A DNA stretch of 5,012 nucleotides. Origin: Sphingomonadales bacterium. GTDB lineage: Bacteria > Pseudomonadota > Alphaproteobacteria > Sphingomonadales > Sphingomonadaceae. Of the stretch, positions 1 to 5,012 are shown piece by piece. The DNA is taken from NCBI GenBank assembly GCA_013298745.1, contig JAAFIT010000211.1:1-5012 (forward strand), in the 5' to 3' direction. The stretch's first letter is position 1. Every line of letters begins with the position of its first letter. Made by a program: the position numbers and the translations under genes. The notes beneath the pieces are model-generated. The model did no database searches and was not told where the DNA came from. It saw only the letters and a list, made by a program, of their open reading frames with translations.

Positions 1-54
1 TGTCTTGAAGTCATCAGAAATTTTGCCACCAGAGGAGTGCCAACGCTCAGATAA
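1..54 (+). CDS. possible 3' end of an upstream gene (partial)
   Basis: Reading from base 1 gives 17 residues and a TAA at 52-54, ending in EVIRNFATRGVPTLR. This short amphipathic tail resembles the last helix of luciferase-like (flavin/F420) monooxygenases, which often end in a FAxxVxPxxR-like pattern. That resemblance is an inference from memory on very few residues. Ending here would leave about 95 bases for the promoter-like stretch before the acid-CoA ligase. A competing reading, in frame from base 2 to a TGA at 137-139, is open for 45 codons but has weak G/C preference at third positions. Only one of the two can be the real upstream gene, and neither may be. Confidence 0.25.
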   Translation, partial: CLEVIRNFATRGVPTLR

Positions 55-91
55 ACCTTCGATCATCGGCTGCCAACCAGCGCGTTCAAAC

Positions 92-120
92 TTTACAGGT
101 ACTGATGTACCGTTTATCGT
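92..120 (+). promoter_or_regulatory. possible sigma-70-like promoter with a dyad in the spacer
   Basis: TTTACA at 92-97 (5 of 6 matches to TTGACA) and TATCGT at 115-120 (4 of 6 to TATAAT) are exactly 17 bases apart and lie about 30 bases upstream of the ligase ATG at 149. The spacer holds the perfect dyad GGTAC-TGAT-GTACC (98-111), and GTACC recurs at 119-123. A dyad between the -35 and -10 boxes is a common place for a repressor or MerR-like activator to bind. The boxes and dyad are seen directly; promoter activity and any regulator are inferred. Confidence 0.35.
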
Positions 121-121
121 A

Positions 122-133
122 CCAATCGATTGG
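122..133. promoter_or_regulatory. 12-bp perfect palindrome upstream of the ligase
   Basis: CCAATCGATTGG is a perfect 12-base palindrome ending 15 bases before the ATG at 149. It lies just after the putative -10 box, so it would sit at or just past the transcription start, where a dimeric repressor could act. It could also be chance. No neighbouring regulator gene is in the window to support a specific assignment. Confidence 0.25.
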
Positions 134-148
134 GCGTGATTGAGTTTG

Positions 149-1678
149 ATGGGCAAGACCATGGGCGAAGGTTTTCTGGCACCCACTTCAGCGCAGCTCC
201 TGCTTGCGTCGCTATGCCGTCACGGCAACCGAACGGCAATCACGGTTGCAGGCCAAAGCTGGACCTATGCCGAAATCGATGCACTGTCGGATCGTCTTGC
301 CGGGTTTCTGGCTGGGCAAGGCGTCGGCCTCGGCATTCCGGTTGCGGTTCATCTGCGCAACAGTTGCGAGTATGTCGTCACCGAATTTGCGATCCTCAAG
401 CTCGCCGCGATTCGTGTGCCCTTGAACGAACAAATGGGCGTGCCCGAGTTGCGCTATTGCCTTGATCACAGCGGCGCGCAGGTTCTGGTTACCGATTTCA
501 GCCTTCCCCGGGCGCCTGATTTGCAGGGCGATCCGGTCACATTGATTGTTGGCGCGCCGCCAGACGGGGCGATGACGGCGCGGCAGTTCCATTGGACTGA
601 TGCGATCACCTCGCAACTTCCATTCGATCATCAAACCGCAAAGCCCGATGACACAGCGATCATCGCCTACACAGGCGGCACAACCGGCCGCCCGAAAGGC
701 GTTCGTCACACTTATGGGCGAATGGCATGGAACCTGTTCTCGCACATCAACTGCCTCGATATCCGGTCTGATGAGGTGATGTTGCTGACGACGCCGCTCC
801 CGCATTCGTCCGGCTACCACATGGTCTCAGCATTCCTGCAAGGCAGCCACGTCATCATTGAAAGCCGGTTTGATCCGCAGCGGTTTTTCGCACTCTGCCG
901 CGAAGCCCACGTGACTTGGACGATGATGGTTCCGACCATGCTGTATCGGCTGCTTGATCACCCTGCCGCCGGCAGTGAGGATCACCGCACGCTTAGGACG
1001 ATCGTCTACGGCGCCGCCCCAATAAATCGCGAGCGCCTCAAAGAGGGTCTTACCAAGTTCGGCAAGGTCTTTCTCCAGATCTATGGCCAAACCGAATGCC
1101 CAAACCTGATCGCAACTTTGAGCAAGGACGATCACACCAACCCTGACCTGCTCGCCTCATGTGGCCGCGCAGTCCCCCTTGTCGAACTCCGGCTGCGGTC
1201 CGACGAAGCTGGCGCGGGGGAAGTCGAGGTCCGTTCCCCCTATCTGCTCACCGAATATGTCCGTGATGCAACCGCGACCAGGGAGGCGCTTCACGATGGC
1301 TGGCTGAGAACTGGCGATCTCGGCCGTCTTGAAGGCGGCTATCTGTTCCTGGTCGATCGCGCCAAAGACATGATCATCAGCGGCGGCATGAACGTCTACT
1401 CGACCGAGGTTGAAGGAGTCCTGCGCGAGCACCCAGGTGTTCGCGAGGCGGCGGTTGTCGGCATTCCGCATGCCGACTGGGGCGAAGCCGTAACAGCATT
1501 GGTGATCACCGATGTCGGGACTGTCGCCGAGGATGTCCGGCAATTCGCAAAGGCGAGGCTGTCCGCTTACAAGGTTCCAAAGACCGTCCACATCGTCTCA
1601 GACTTGCCGTTGACGCCGTATGGCAAGATCGACAAACGCCGAATCCGCACCCAGTTGATCATGGAATCCGGCGCATGA
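149..1678 (+). CDS. acyl/aryl-CoA synthetase (class I adenylate-forming, AMP-binding)
   Basis: This enzyme activates a carboxylic acid with ATP to an acyl-AMP and transfers it to CoA, probably in the cytoplasm as an early step of fatty- or aromatic-acid catabolism. Residue numbers count from the in-frame TTG at 140. The P-loop-like A3 motif TGGTTGRPKG is at 178-187, the substrate-pocket PHSSG at 221-225, GAAP at 291-294, the A5 motif YGQTE at 315-319, TGD at 391-393 and the A8 hinge DRAKDMIISGGMN at 406-418. PYGKIDK at 493-499 carries the catalytic lysine K496. The roughly 510-residue length is normal for the family. All catalytic residues are present, so it should be active. Start: TTG 140, ATG 149 and ATG 161 are all possible and none has a strong ribosome-binding site; 149 is chosen as the first ATG. 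Its substrate cannot be told from motifs. Its stop overlaps a downstream ATG (ATGA), suggesting it once led an operon. It lies on the presumed island side of the tRNA fragment. Confidence 0.95.
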   Translation: MGKTMGEGFLAPTSAQLLLASLCRHGNRTAITVAGQSWTYAEIDALSDRLAGFLAGQGVGLGIPVAVHLRNSCEYVVTEFAILKLAAIRVPLNEQMGVPELRYCLDHSGAQVLVTDFSLPRAPDLQGDPVTLIVGAPPDGAMTARQFHWTDAITSQLPFDHQTAKPDDTAIIAYTGGTTGRPKGVRHTYGRMAWNLFSHINCLDIRSDEVMLLTTPLPHSSGYHMVSAFLQGSHVIIESRFDPQRFFALCREAHVTWTMMVPTMLYRLLDHPAAGSEDHRTLRTIVYGAAPINRERLKEGLTKFGKVFLQIYGQTECPNLIATLSKDDHTNPDLLASCGRAVPLVELRLRSDEAGAGEVEVRSPYLLTEYVRDATATREALHDGWLRTGDLGRLEGGYLFLVDRAKDMIISGGMNVYSTEVEGVLREHPGVREAAVVGIPHADWGEAVTALVITDVGTVAEDVRQFAKARLSAYKVPKTVHIVSDLPLTPYGKIDKRRIRTQLIMESGA

Positions 1679-1704
1679 CCAACATGAGTAGTCATACCAT
1701 TTGA
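1675..1704 (+). pseudogene. truncated start of a former operon partner (9 codons)
   Basis: The ligase stop is overlapped by ATG (ATGA at 1675-1678), the classic coupling of a next operon gene, but the new frame encodes only MTNMSSHTI before a TGA at 1702-1704. Beyond that stop the same frame stays open for 28 codons to a TGA at 1789-1791, with the plausible protein text QGRPFSWRAFG and then TSLLL. That pattern is loosely like the N-terminus of an alpha/beta hydrolase (a short G-x-R strand, then a hydrophobic LLLHG-like strand). The overlap and stops are seen; the idea of a decayed hydrolase is an inference on little sequence. It could equally be a chance ORF. Confidence 0.3.
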
Positions 1705-1762
1705 ATCGTCCAAGGCCGGCCCTTCAGCTGGCGTGCCTTCGGTGTACGCAAGGGGACCCCAA

Positions 1763-1993
1763 CTAGCTTGTTGCTCCGGGCACAGAAATGACGATGAGCG
1801 TGACGCTGTCGAATGGCGCCTCCGGTCCATCGGCATAGTCTAGGACGGTCGGCAGGCAGGTGCGGCTCCCAGGATCAAGTGTGCCGCTTTCGCGGACCTC
1901 CTCGGCAATGCGTCAGGGGCATTCGGCGAAGCGATCGGTTGGATAAACAGGAGCAAGGGTGATTTCGCCGCGCTGAACTGCGAATTCGGTCAT
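1763..1993 (-). pseudogene. possible broken small gene, one in-frame TGA
   Basis: On the minus strand, ATG at 1993 opens a reading starting MTEFAVQRGEITLAPVY. It meets TGA at 1915-1913 (codon 27) and then runs 49 more codons, including LDYADGPEAPFDSVTLIVIS, to a TAG at 1765-1763. The composition is protein-like and third positions favour G/C, as in the neighbouring genes. A 49-codon open stretch can arise by chance at this GC. I do not recognise the family. The tail vaguely recalls the closing strand of SpoIIE-type phosphatases, too weakly to name it. Read as one unit it would be a nonsense-mutated relic; no good ribosome-binding site precedes the ATG. Confidence 0.25.
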
Positions 1994-2084
1994 GGCATTC
2001 TCGTGCGGCCAAGTCGCACACCTCGAAATCAGCCGGTACCGGAACAGCACCAAAAATGTAGCGCAAGCACAAGCAACAGTTTGA

Positions 2085-2104
2085 TTTTATGAGGTTTTAT
2101 GAGA
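2085..2104 (+). repeat. tandem decamers beside the tRNA fragment
   Basis: TTTTATGAG occurs at 2085-2093 and again at 2095-2103, a 10-base period (about one helical turn) ending about 10 bases before the tRNA-like sequence. Phased short direct repeats near an attachment core are typical of integrase arm-type or accessory-protein sites. The repeat is seen; its role is inferred and could be chance in an AT-rich band. Confidence 0.4.
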
Positions 2105-2113
2105 CTGTAACGG

Positions 2114-2163
2114 GCTAACTCTTAATCAGCGGGTCCAAGGTTCGAACCCTGGTGCGTCCACCA
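2114..2163 (+). tRNA. tRNA-Lys(CTT) 3' fragment, probable integration att site
   Basis: The segment fits the 3' half of a tRNA. The anticodon loop CTCTTAA (2119-2125) carries anticodon CTT at 2121-2123. It is followed by the 3' anticodon stem TCAGC, a five-base variable region, the T arm with loop TTCGAAC (2141-2147), the acceptor strand TGCGTCC (2153-2159), a discriminator A and an encoded CCA at 2161-2163. There is no D arm and no matching 5' acceptor strand (GGACGCA) in the preceding bases, so this is not a full tRNA. Two mismatches in its stems (A2117 opposite C2127, and A2137 opposite G2151) also argue against a working gene. A tRNA 3' half on its own is the standard trace of an element that integrated at a tRNA gene, the fragment being the copy carried by the element. 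It could instead be a relic of recombination. Confidence 0.85.
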
Positions 2164-2181
2164 TATTCCAACGATGAAAAT

Positions 2182-2221
2182 CCCCAAAAATGCGCCATTT
2201 ACTGATGCGCTTCGTTTGGGG
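2182..2221 (+). repeat. inverted repeat CCCCAAA / TTTGGGG
   Basis: A perfect 7-base inverted repeat (2182-2188 and 2215-2221) encloses 26 bases with a nested GCGC/GCGC pair (2192-2195 and 2207-2210). It starts 19 bases past the CCA of the tRNA fragment. It could fold as a hairpin that ends transcription of the original tRNA gene, but no T-run follows, so intrinsic termination is doubtful. It is alternatively an integrase or excisionase site, or chance. Confidence 0.35.
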
Positions 2222-2379
2222 TCGACTGCACCAAGCCGACGCGAAGCCTCCGGTTGTGGCGTGATACACACGGCACGCCTTCAGTCGCCCCGATACCAAA
2301 TCCATACCATGTTCGATTTTCGTTCTCACTCGTTGCCGTAGATTTGCCGGTTGCGGAAACGGTCACACTGGCCAAGATT

Positions 2380-2662
2380 ATGGCGGACGGCGGCCACTAC
2401 GGCATCTACAGAATCACGGTTCGCGCCCACGTCTCGGCAGCGGGCGGAAAAGGGGGCTCATCGATGCGCTTGGCCGCTCGCGGGGCGGGTTCACCAGTAA
2501 GCTTCACTGTCTGGCAAATGCCAGAGGACGACCGACCGCCTTCCACCTGACGGTTGGTGAGGCGGCCGATTGCAAGGCCTATGACACGCTGATCGCCCTG
2601 CCAGACCAAACATGCCGCCCTGGACGTGACAAACGGGACGCTGAAATCATTGGAAGATTAGG
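2380..2662 (+). pseudogene. IS5-family transposase relic (frameshifted, truncated)
   Basis: The DDE transposase of IS5-family elements is recognisable in two frames. Frame 1 gives MADGGHYGI and then TVRAHVSAAGGKGG (from 2416). The reading then moves to frame 3 and continues ALGRSRGGFTSKLH, ARGRPTAFHLTVGEAADC, KAYDTLIALP and a degraded DKRDAEII (2628-2651). The family's usual first catalytic motif, IDSTTVRAH, here reads IYRITVRAH: the aspartate codon is TAC (2407-2409), a one-base change from GAC. The N-terminal domain is missing or unrecognisable (a WRD at 2257-2265 may be a remnant), and the C-terminal third with the catalytic glutamate is absent; the match ends about 30 bases before the receptor gene. 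No terminal inverted repeats were seen. It is therefore an inactive fossil. Confidence 0.8.
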
Positions 2663-2692
2663 GTCGGCAATCCCAGCCATCTCGATCAAGGG

Positions 2693-4666
2693 TCAGATAT
2701 CGACGGTCAGATAGGCGGCCAGAAGCCGACCTTCGACGATGTCGTAAGCCCCCGCACCCTGCAGGGTAAAGCCCTGGACATCGAAGATGTTGGAAACGGC
2801 AACGCGCAATGTCGCAGCGTTGCGACCCATTTTGAACGCATAGCGCCCGCCAAGATCGACAAGGGTGCGCGCCGGGATGCTGACACGATTGTCGCGCGTT
2901 GCCGTCTGATCGCTCTGATGCGATGCGCTGACATCGAGCGACAGCCCGTCGAGAATCGGTGGCCGCCAGTCGGCGTTGAATTCGATGCGGCGATCAATGG
3001 CGCCGACCGGGCGCGGGCCGACACGACCGAGCGCAACGCCATCGCCGGTGACGCGCGGGCGCAATAGTACGGCGCCGGCAACAATACTGAGCCGTTCGGT
3101 GACGGCACCGGCAATGGACGCTTCGATCCCCTGGTTCACGACGTCGCCGAGAAGCGTGAAGCGATTGGCTTCATCAAGGTTGAAATAGGGCTTTCGAATA
3201 TCGAACACGCCGGCGACGAGCTTGACGTCATCGGTGATGGCAAAACGCAGGCCCGCATCGCGCTGGCTTGTCTTGATGGCCGGCAACGCCTCGTTGCGAT
3301 TGGCCGCATTGTCCGGCGCAATGCCACTTTCCTCAAGCCCGGTGACATAGCCGGCATAGGCGACGAGGCGGGGCGTGATCTCGGCGGCGGCGGTGACATT
3401 GAACAGGAACGGCGCCGCATCGGTGCTCACCGGGTCCCGGCCGGGCAGGCCGATACGCTTGCTATAGCGCGTCTTCTGGAGGCCAATGCTGAGTTCGCCG
3501 ACGCCTTGCCAGCGGCCTTCATAGGCGACGCCGGCCGTCCATTGGCGAACGCGGTCGCGTTGCTGCTCGGTGAAGTTGAACGTCGGTTTCTGCGCCGTAA
3601 CCGGGCCATTGATCGTGGTCGGCCCGAGATCGATAAACTCCGATCCATCGAAACGGCGATCGCCGGCGCGGGCGCGTACCGATGCGTGAAAAAGATGGCG
3701 CCGGGGGCCATCGCTAATGGTGCGTGTCAGCCGCAACTCGCCGCTGGTCGAAGCGAGCTTGATCGGCGGATCGGCGATGATCAACTGGTTGGCAGTACCG
3801 TCGGGCTGGAGATCGACGAGCAGGTTGGAAAAGCTGCGGCGATCATCGAACAGCGAGCGGAAGATGCCGCCCCGCAGGGTCCAGTCCTTGGCGAGATCGA
3901 AGCGACTGAGTGCGCCATAGTTGAGCGCCGTGCCGCGATAGGTAGCCCAATCGGGGCCGATGAACTGGCGTCGGACAATCCGCGGCGGCAGGAAATCGCC
4001 GGCCGGCACATAGATAGGCCCGGTTTCATCGACCCCGTGTGATCGCGCCCAGAAAGGGACAATCTCGATGGTGTCCGCCGGCGTGAAACGCGCGGTGGCC
4101 GACAGTTGGTAAAAGCTTGCCTCGGTGCCGTTATAATAGCGATCGCGAAACACGGCCGAGCCCAGCCCCAGCGTCAGCGTTCCCGGTACAATCGGCAGAT
4201 TGCCGTCTGCTTCAAGCGACGCATTGCCCCATTGATTGCCCGACACCAGCACGCTCAACGCCGCATCGTCACCGGGTTTGCGAAAGCCATAATCGACGAT
4301 GCCGGTCGGCGCCGGGAATGGCATTCCCAGCGCCGACAGGCCGACACGAATATCGGTTGTCCGGCTCAACCGCGAATTGAGGCCCCAGACCTGATCGAAA
4401 TACAGGCCATCAATCCGGACATTGCCAGCAGCGGTTGGCGAAAAGCCCCGCACGCTATCGCTATCATACAACCCGATAGCCTCGCGGCCGATGCTGGTGC
4501 CAAAGGCATCATTCGCCTGGCGTACGGCGTTTTCGGCTGCGCGCTGGCCGGTTGCAGCCGTCGCGGCGACTTCGGCTTCGCTGGGATCTGGCGATTGCCG
4601 TGCCCCGGCTGGCGCAGCAATGGCAAGACATGCGAGCGCCCAGCCCGCTGCAGGGGCAAGCGTCAT
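2693..4666 (-). CDS. TonB-dependent outer-membrane receptor
   Basis: It would import a scarce ligand (siderophore, cobalamin or peptide type; not determinable here) across the outer membrane using TonB energy. Residues 8-22 form a hydrophobic signal sequence with likely cleavage after AGA (20-22). A plug segment follows with VRGFSP (72-77) and GNVRIDGLYFDQ (81-92), the usual RGF/RIDG pattern of plugs. From about 135 to 657 there are alternating beta-strands of a barrel, including the siderophore-receptor-like FDIRKPYF (488-495) and NQGIEASI (511-518) and, near the end, VSNIFDVQGF (624-633). The last strand ends in DI rather than the usual terminal aromatic. At 657 residues it is short for the class, with no N-terminal signalling domain. 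The TonB box is not obvious, and the signal peptide has no early Lys/Arg. ATG 4666 overlaps the upstream permease stop (ATGA), fixing the start and implying translational coupling. Confidence 0.9.
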   Translation of the reverse strand: MTLAPAAGWALACLAIAAPAGARQSPDPSEAEVAATAATGQRAAENAVRQANDAFGTSIGREAIGLYDSDSVRGFSPTAAGNVRIDGLYFDQVWGLNSRLSRTTDIRVGLSALGMPFPAPTGIVDYGFRKPGDDAALSVLVSGNQWGNASLEADGNLPIVPGTLTLGLGSAVFRDRYYNGTEASFYQLSATARFTPADTIEIVPFWARSHGVDETGPIYVPAGDFLPPRIVRRQFIGPDWATYRGTALNYGALSRFDLAKDWTLRGGIFRSLFDDRRSFSNLLVDLQPDGTANQLIIADPPIKLASTSGELRLTRTISDGPRRHLFHASVRARAGDRRFDGSEFIDLGPTTINGPVTAQKPTFNFTEQQRDRVRQWTAGVAYEGRWQGVGELSIGLQKTRYSKRIGLPGRDPVSTDAAPFLFNVTAAAEITPRLVAYAGYVTGLEESGIAPDNAANRNEALPAIKTSQRDAGLRFAITDDVKLVAGVFDIRKPYFNLDEANRFTLLGDVVNQGIEASIAGAVTERLSIVAGAVLLRPRVTGDGVALGRVGPRPVGAIDRRIEFNADWRPPILDGLSLDVSASHQSDQTATRDNRVSIPARTLVDLGGRYAFKMGRNAATLRVAVSNIFDVQGFTLQGAGAYDIVEGRLLAAYLTVDI

Positions 4667-5012
4667 ACCAGCTTGATCGTGGCGAAACGCCGGGCCGCCA
4701 CGGCGCCAAGGATGACCGTCAATCCAGCTAGATACAGCATCGCGAGAACGGGAGCAGGCCGCCGCGGTTGCGGCGTATAGCGTGGCAACGCGCCATAGGC
4801 TTGCGCCGTCATATTCGAACCGTCCTTCGCCAATGCAATTATCGGCGCCTTCAGCGCGTGTAGATAGGCGTTCGTGCTGCGCCGGAAGGCGAGCGCACTG
4901 GCGCTGTCGGTGCCCGCGCTGGTGGCCAGCGCATCGGCAGCGATCTGTGCCGGTGACAGCAGCGAAAGGGTCGAAACGACGTCTTGTTGTTGCTCCAGGC
5001 GGTCATCAAAGC
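4663..5012 (-). CDS. ABC-2 type permease, DUF3526-like, C-terminal part (partial)
   Basis: Only the last 115 codons are in the window; the gene continues beyond base 5012. The fragment begins FDDRLEQQQD, has the segment LSLLSPAQIAADAL (14-27), then AGTDSASALAFRR, then YGALPRYTPQP (72-82). It ends with one membrane helix (about 87-106), a short basic tail RRF and the residues ATIKLV. The SP..A..AL, AGTD and LPR(F/Y) landmarks followed by a final helix match the C-terminal end of DUF3526 ABC-2 type permeases as I know them. These work in the inner membrane as part of an ABC transporter, usually of export type, with an ATPase partner that should lie upstream, outside the window. Its TGA at 4665-4663 overlaps the receptor ATG, so both are very likely in one operon. 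Substrate unknown. Confidence 0.75.
   Translation of the reverse strand, partial: FDDRLEQQQDVVSTLSLLSPAQIAADALATSAGTDSASALAFRRSTNAYLHALKAPIIALAKDGSNMTAQAYGALPRYTPQPRRPAPVLAMLYLAGLTVILGAVAARRFATIKLV

Larger units (their letters stand above)
1705..2113. other. non-coding or decayed stretch between ligase and tRNA fragment
   Basis: No intact gene, RNA gene or convincing terminator is visible here. The stretch holds the broken minus-strand reading (1763-1993), two short GC palindromes (GGCCGGCC at 1714-1721 and CCGGTACCGG at 2033-2042), and an AT-richer band from about 2050 to 2110 next to the tRNA fragment. The mixture of short broken readings suggests degraded coding DNA at the edge of an inserted segment. 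Confidence 0.5.

Noticed and set aside
212..820. Minus-strand 202-codon ORF inside the ligase
   Set aside because: It is a shadow of the ligase, whose A3 motif lies on the plus strand in the same stretch.
1714..1721. GGCCGGCC as part of a terminator for the ligase
   Set aside because: It has no loop of suitable size and no T-run follows, so it does not fit an intrinsic terminator.
1913..1915. In-frame TGA read as selenocysteine in the small minus-strand ORF
   Set aside because: No stem-loop fitting a bacterial SECIS is apparent right after the codon, there is no cysteine-family context, and selenoprotein machinery is uncommon in such bacteria.
2033..2042. CCGGTACCGG palindrome as an operator
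   Set aside because: It is a short GC palindrome with no promoter elements or intact gene next to it; chance is a sufficient explanation.
2126..2329. Minus-strand 67-codon ORF containing APGFEP
   Set aside because: Its tail is the antisense translation of the tRNA T arm (TTCGAA), a well-known source of spurious ORFs, and the rest has no protein-like signal.
2448..2456. Canonical X-XXY-YYZ -1 slippery heptamer in the transposase
   Set aside because: AAAAGGG in this frame does not allow both tRNAs to re-pair after a -1 slip, and the gene is already inactive by other lesions, so decay is the simpler reading. It is kept only as a low-interest check.
3506..4042. Plus-strand 178-codon ORF inside the receptor gene
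   Set aside because: It is an antisense shadow of a high-GC gene. The minus-strand frame shows clear barrel and plug motifs over the whole length.
4106..4780. Plus-strand 224-codon ORF across the receptor start and permease end
   Set aside because: It is antisense to two recognised coding frames that are coupled by ATGA, and its translation shows no family motif.
1..5012. CRISPR array, rRNA or complete insertion sequence
   Set aside because: There are no regularly spaced repeats, no rRNA-like sequence, and no terminal inverted repeats with target duplication around the transposase relic.

Overview
The window looks like a piece of an alphaproteobacterial chromosome, most likely from a sphingomonad-type organism. 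The reasons are moderately high GC with strong G/C preference at third codon positions, a TonB-dependent receptor of sphingomonad style, an IS5-family transposase relic and a lysine-tRNA 3' half. This assignment is an inference; no rRNA or marker gene is present.

Layout. (1) Positions 1-148 hold a possible gene tail and a short, dyad-rich promoter-like stretch. (2) Positions 149-1678 (+) encode a complete class I adenylate-forming acid-CoA ligase with all core motifs. (3) Positions 1679-2113 have no intact gene. They show a 9-codon ORF whose ATG overlaps the ligase stop (ATGA), with protein-like sequence beyond its stop, and a minus-strand 76-codon reading broken by one TGA. This looks like decayed coding DNA. 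(4) Positions 2114-2163 are the 3' part of a tRNA-Lys(CTT), from the anticodon arm to CCA, with no 5' half upstream. This is the usual appearance of the attachment-site copy left at the distal end of an island integrated into a tRNA gene. By the geometry of such integrations, the element lies to the left (ligase side) and the old chromosome to the right. (5) Positions 2164-2692 carry a hairpin and a decayed IS5-family transposase. (6) Positions 2693-4666 (-) encode a 657-residue TonB-dependent outer-membrane receptor. (7) Positions 4663-5012 (-) hold the C-terminal end of an ABC-2 type permease of the DUF3526 kind, whose stop codon overlaps the receptor start.

How the genes work together. The permease and receptor are translationally coupled (ATGA) and so probably act as one envelope system joining inner and outer membranes; the ligand is not visible. 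The ligase would activate a carboxylic acid to its CoA thioester for catabolism. It appears to belong to a different, probably acquired, block whose downstream operon partner has been lost. The most notable points are the tRNA-fragment junction and the coupled exporter-type permease/TonB receptor pair.
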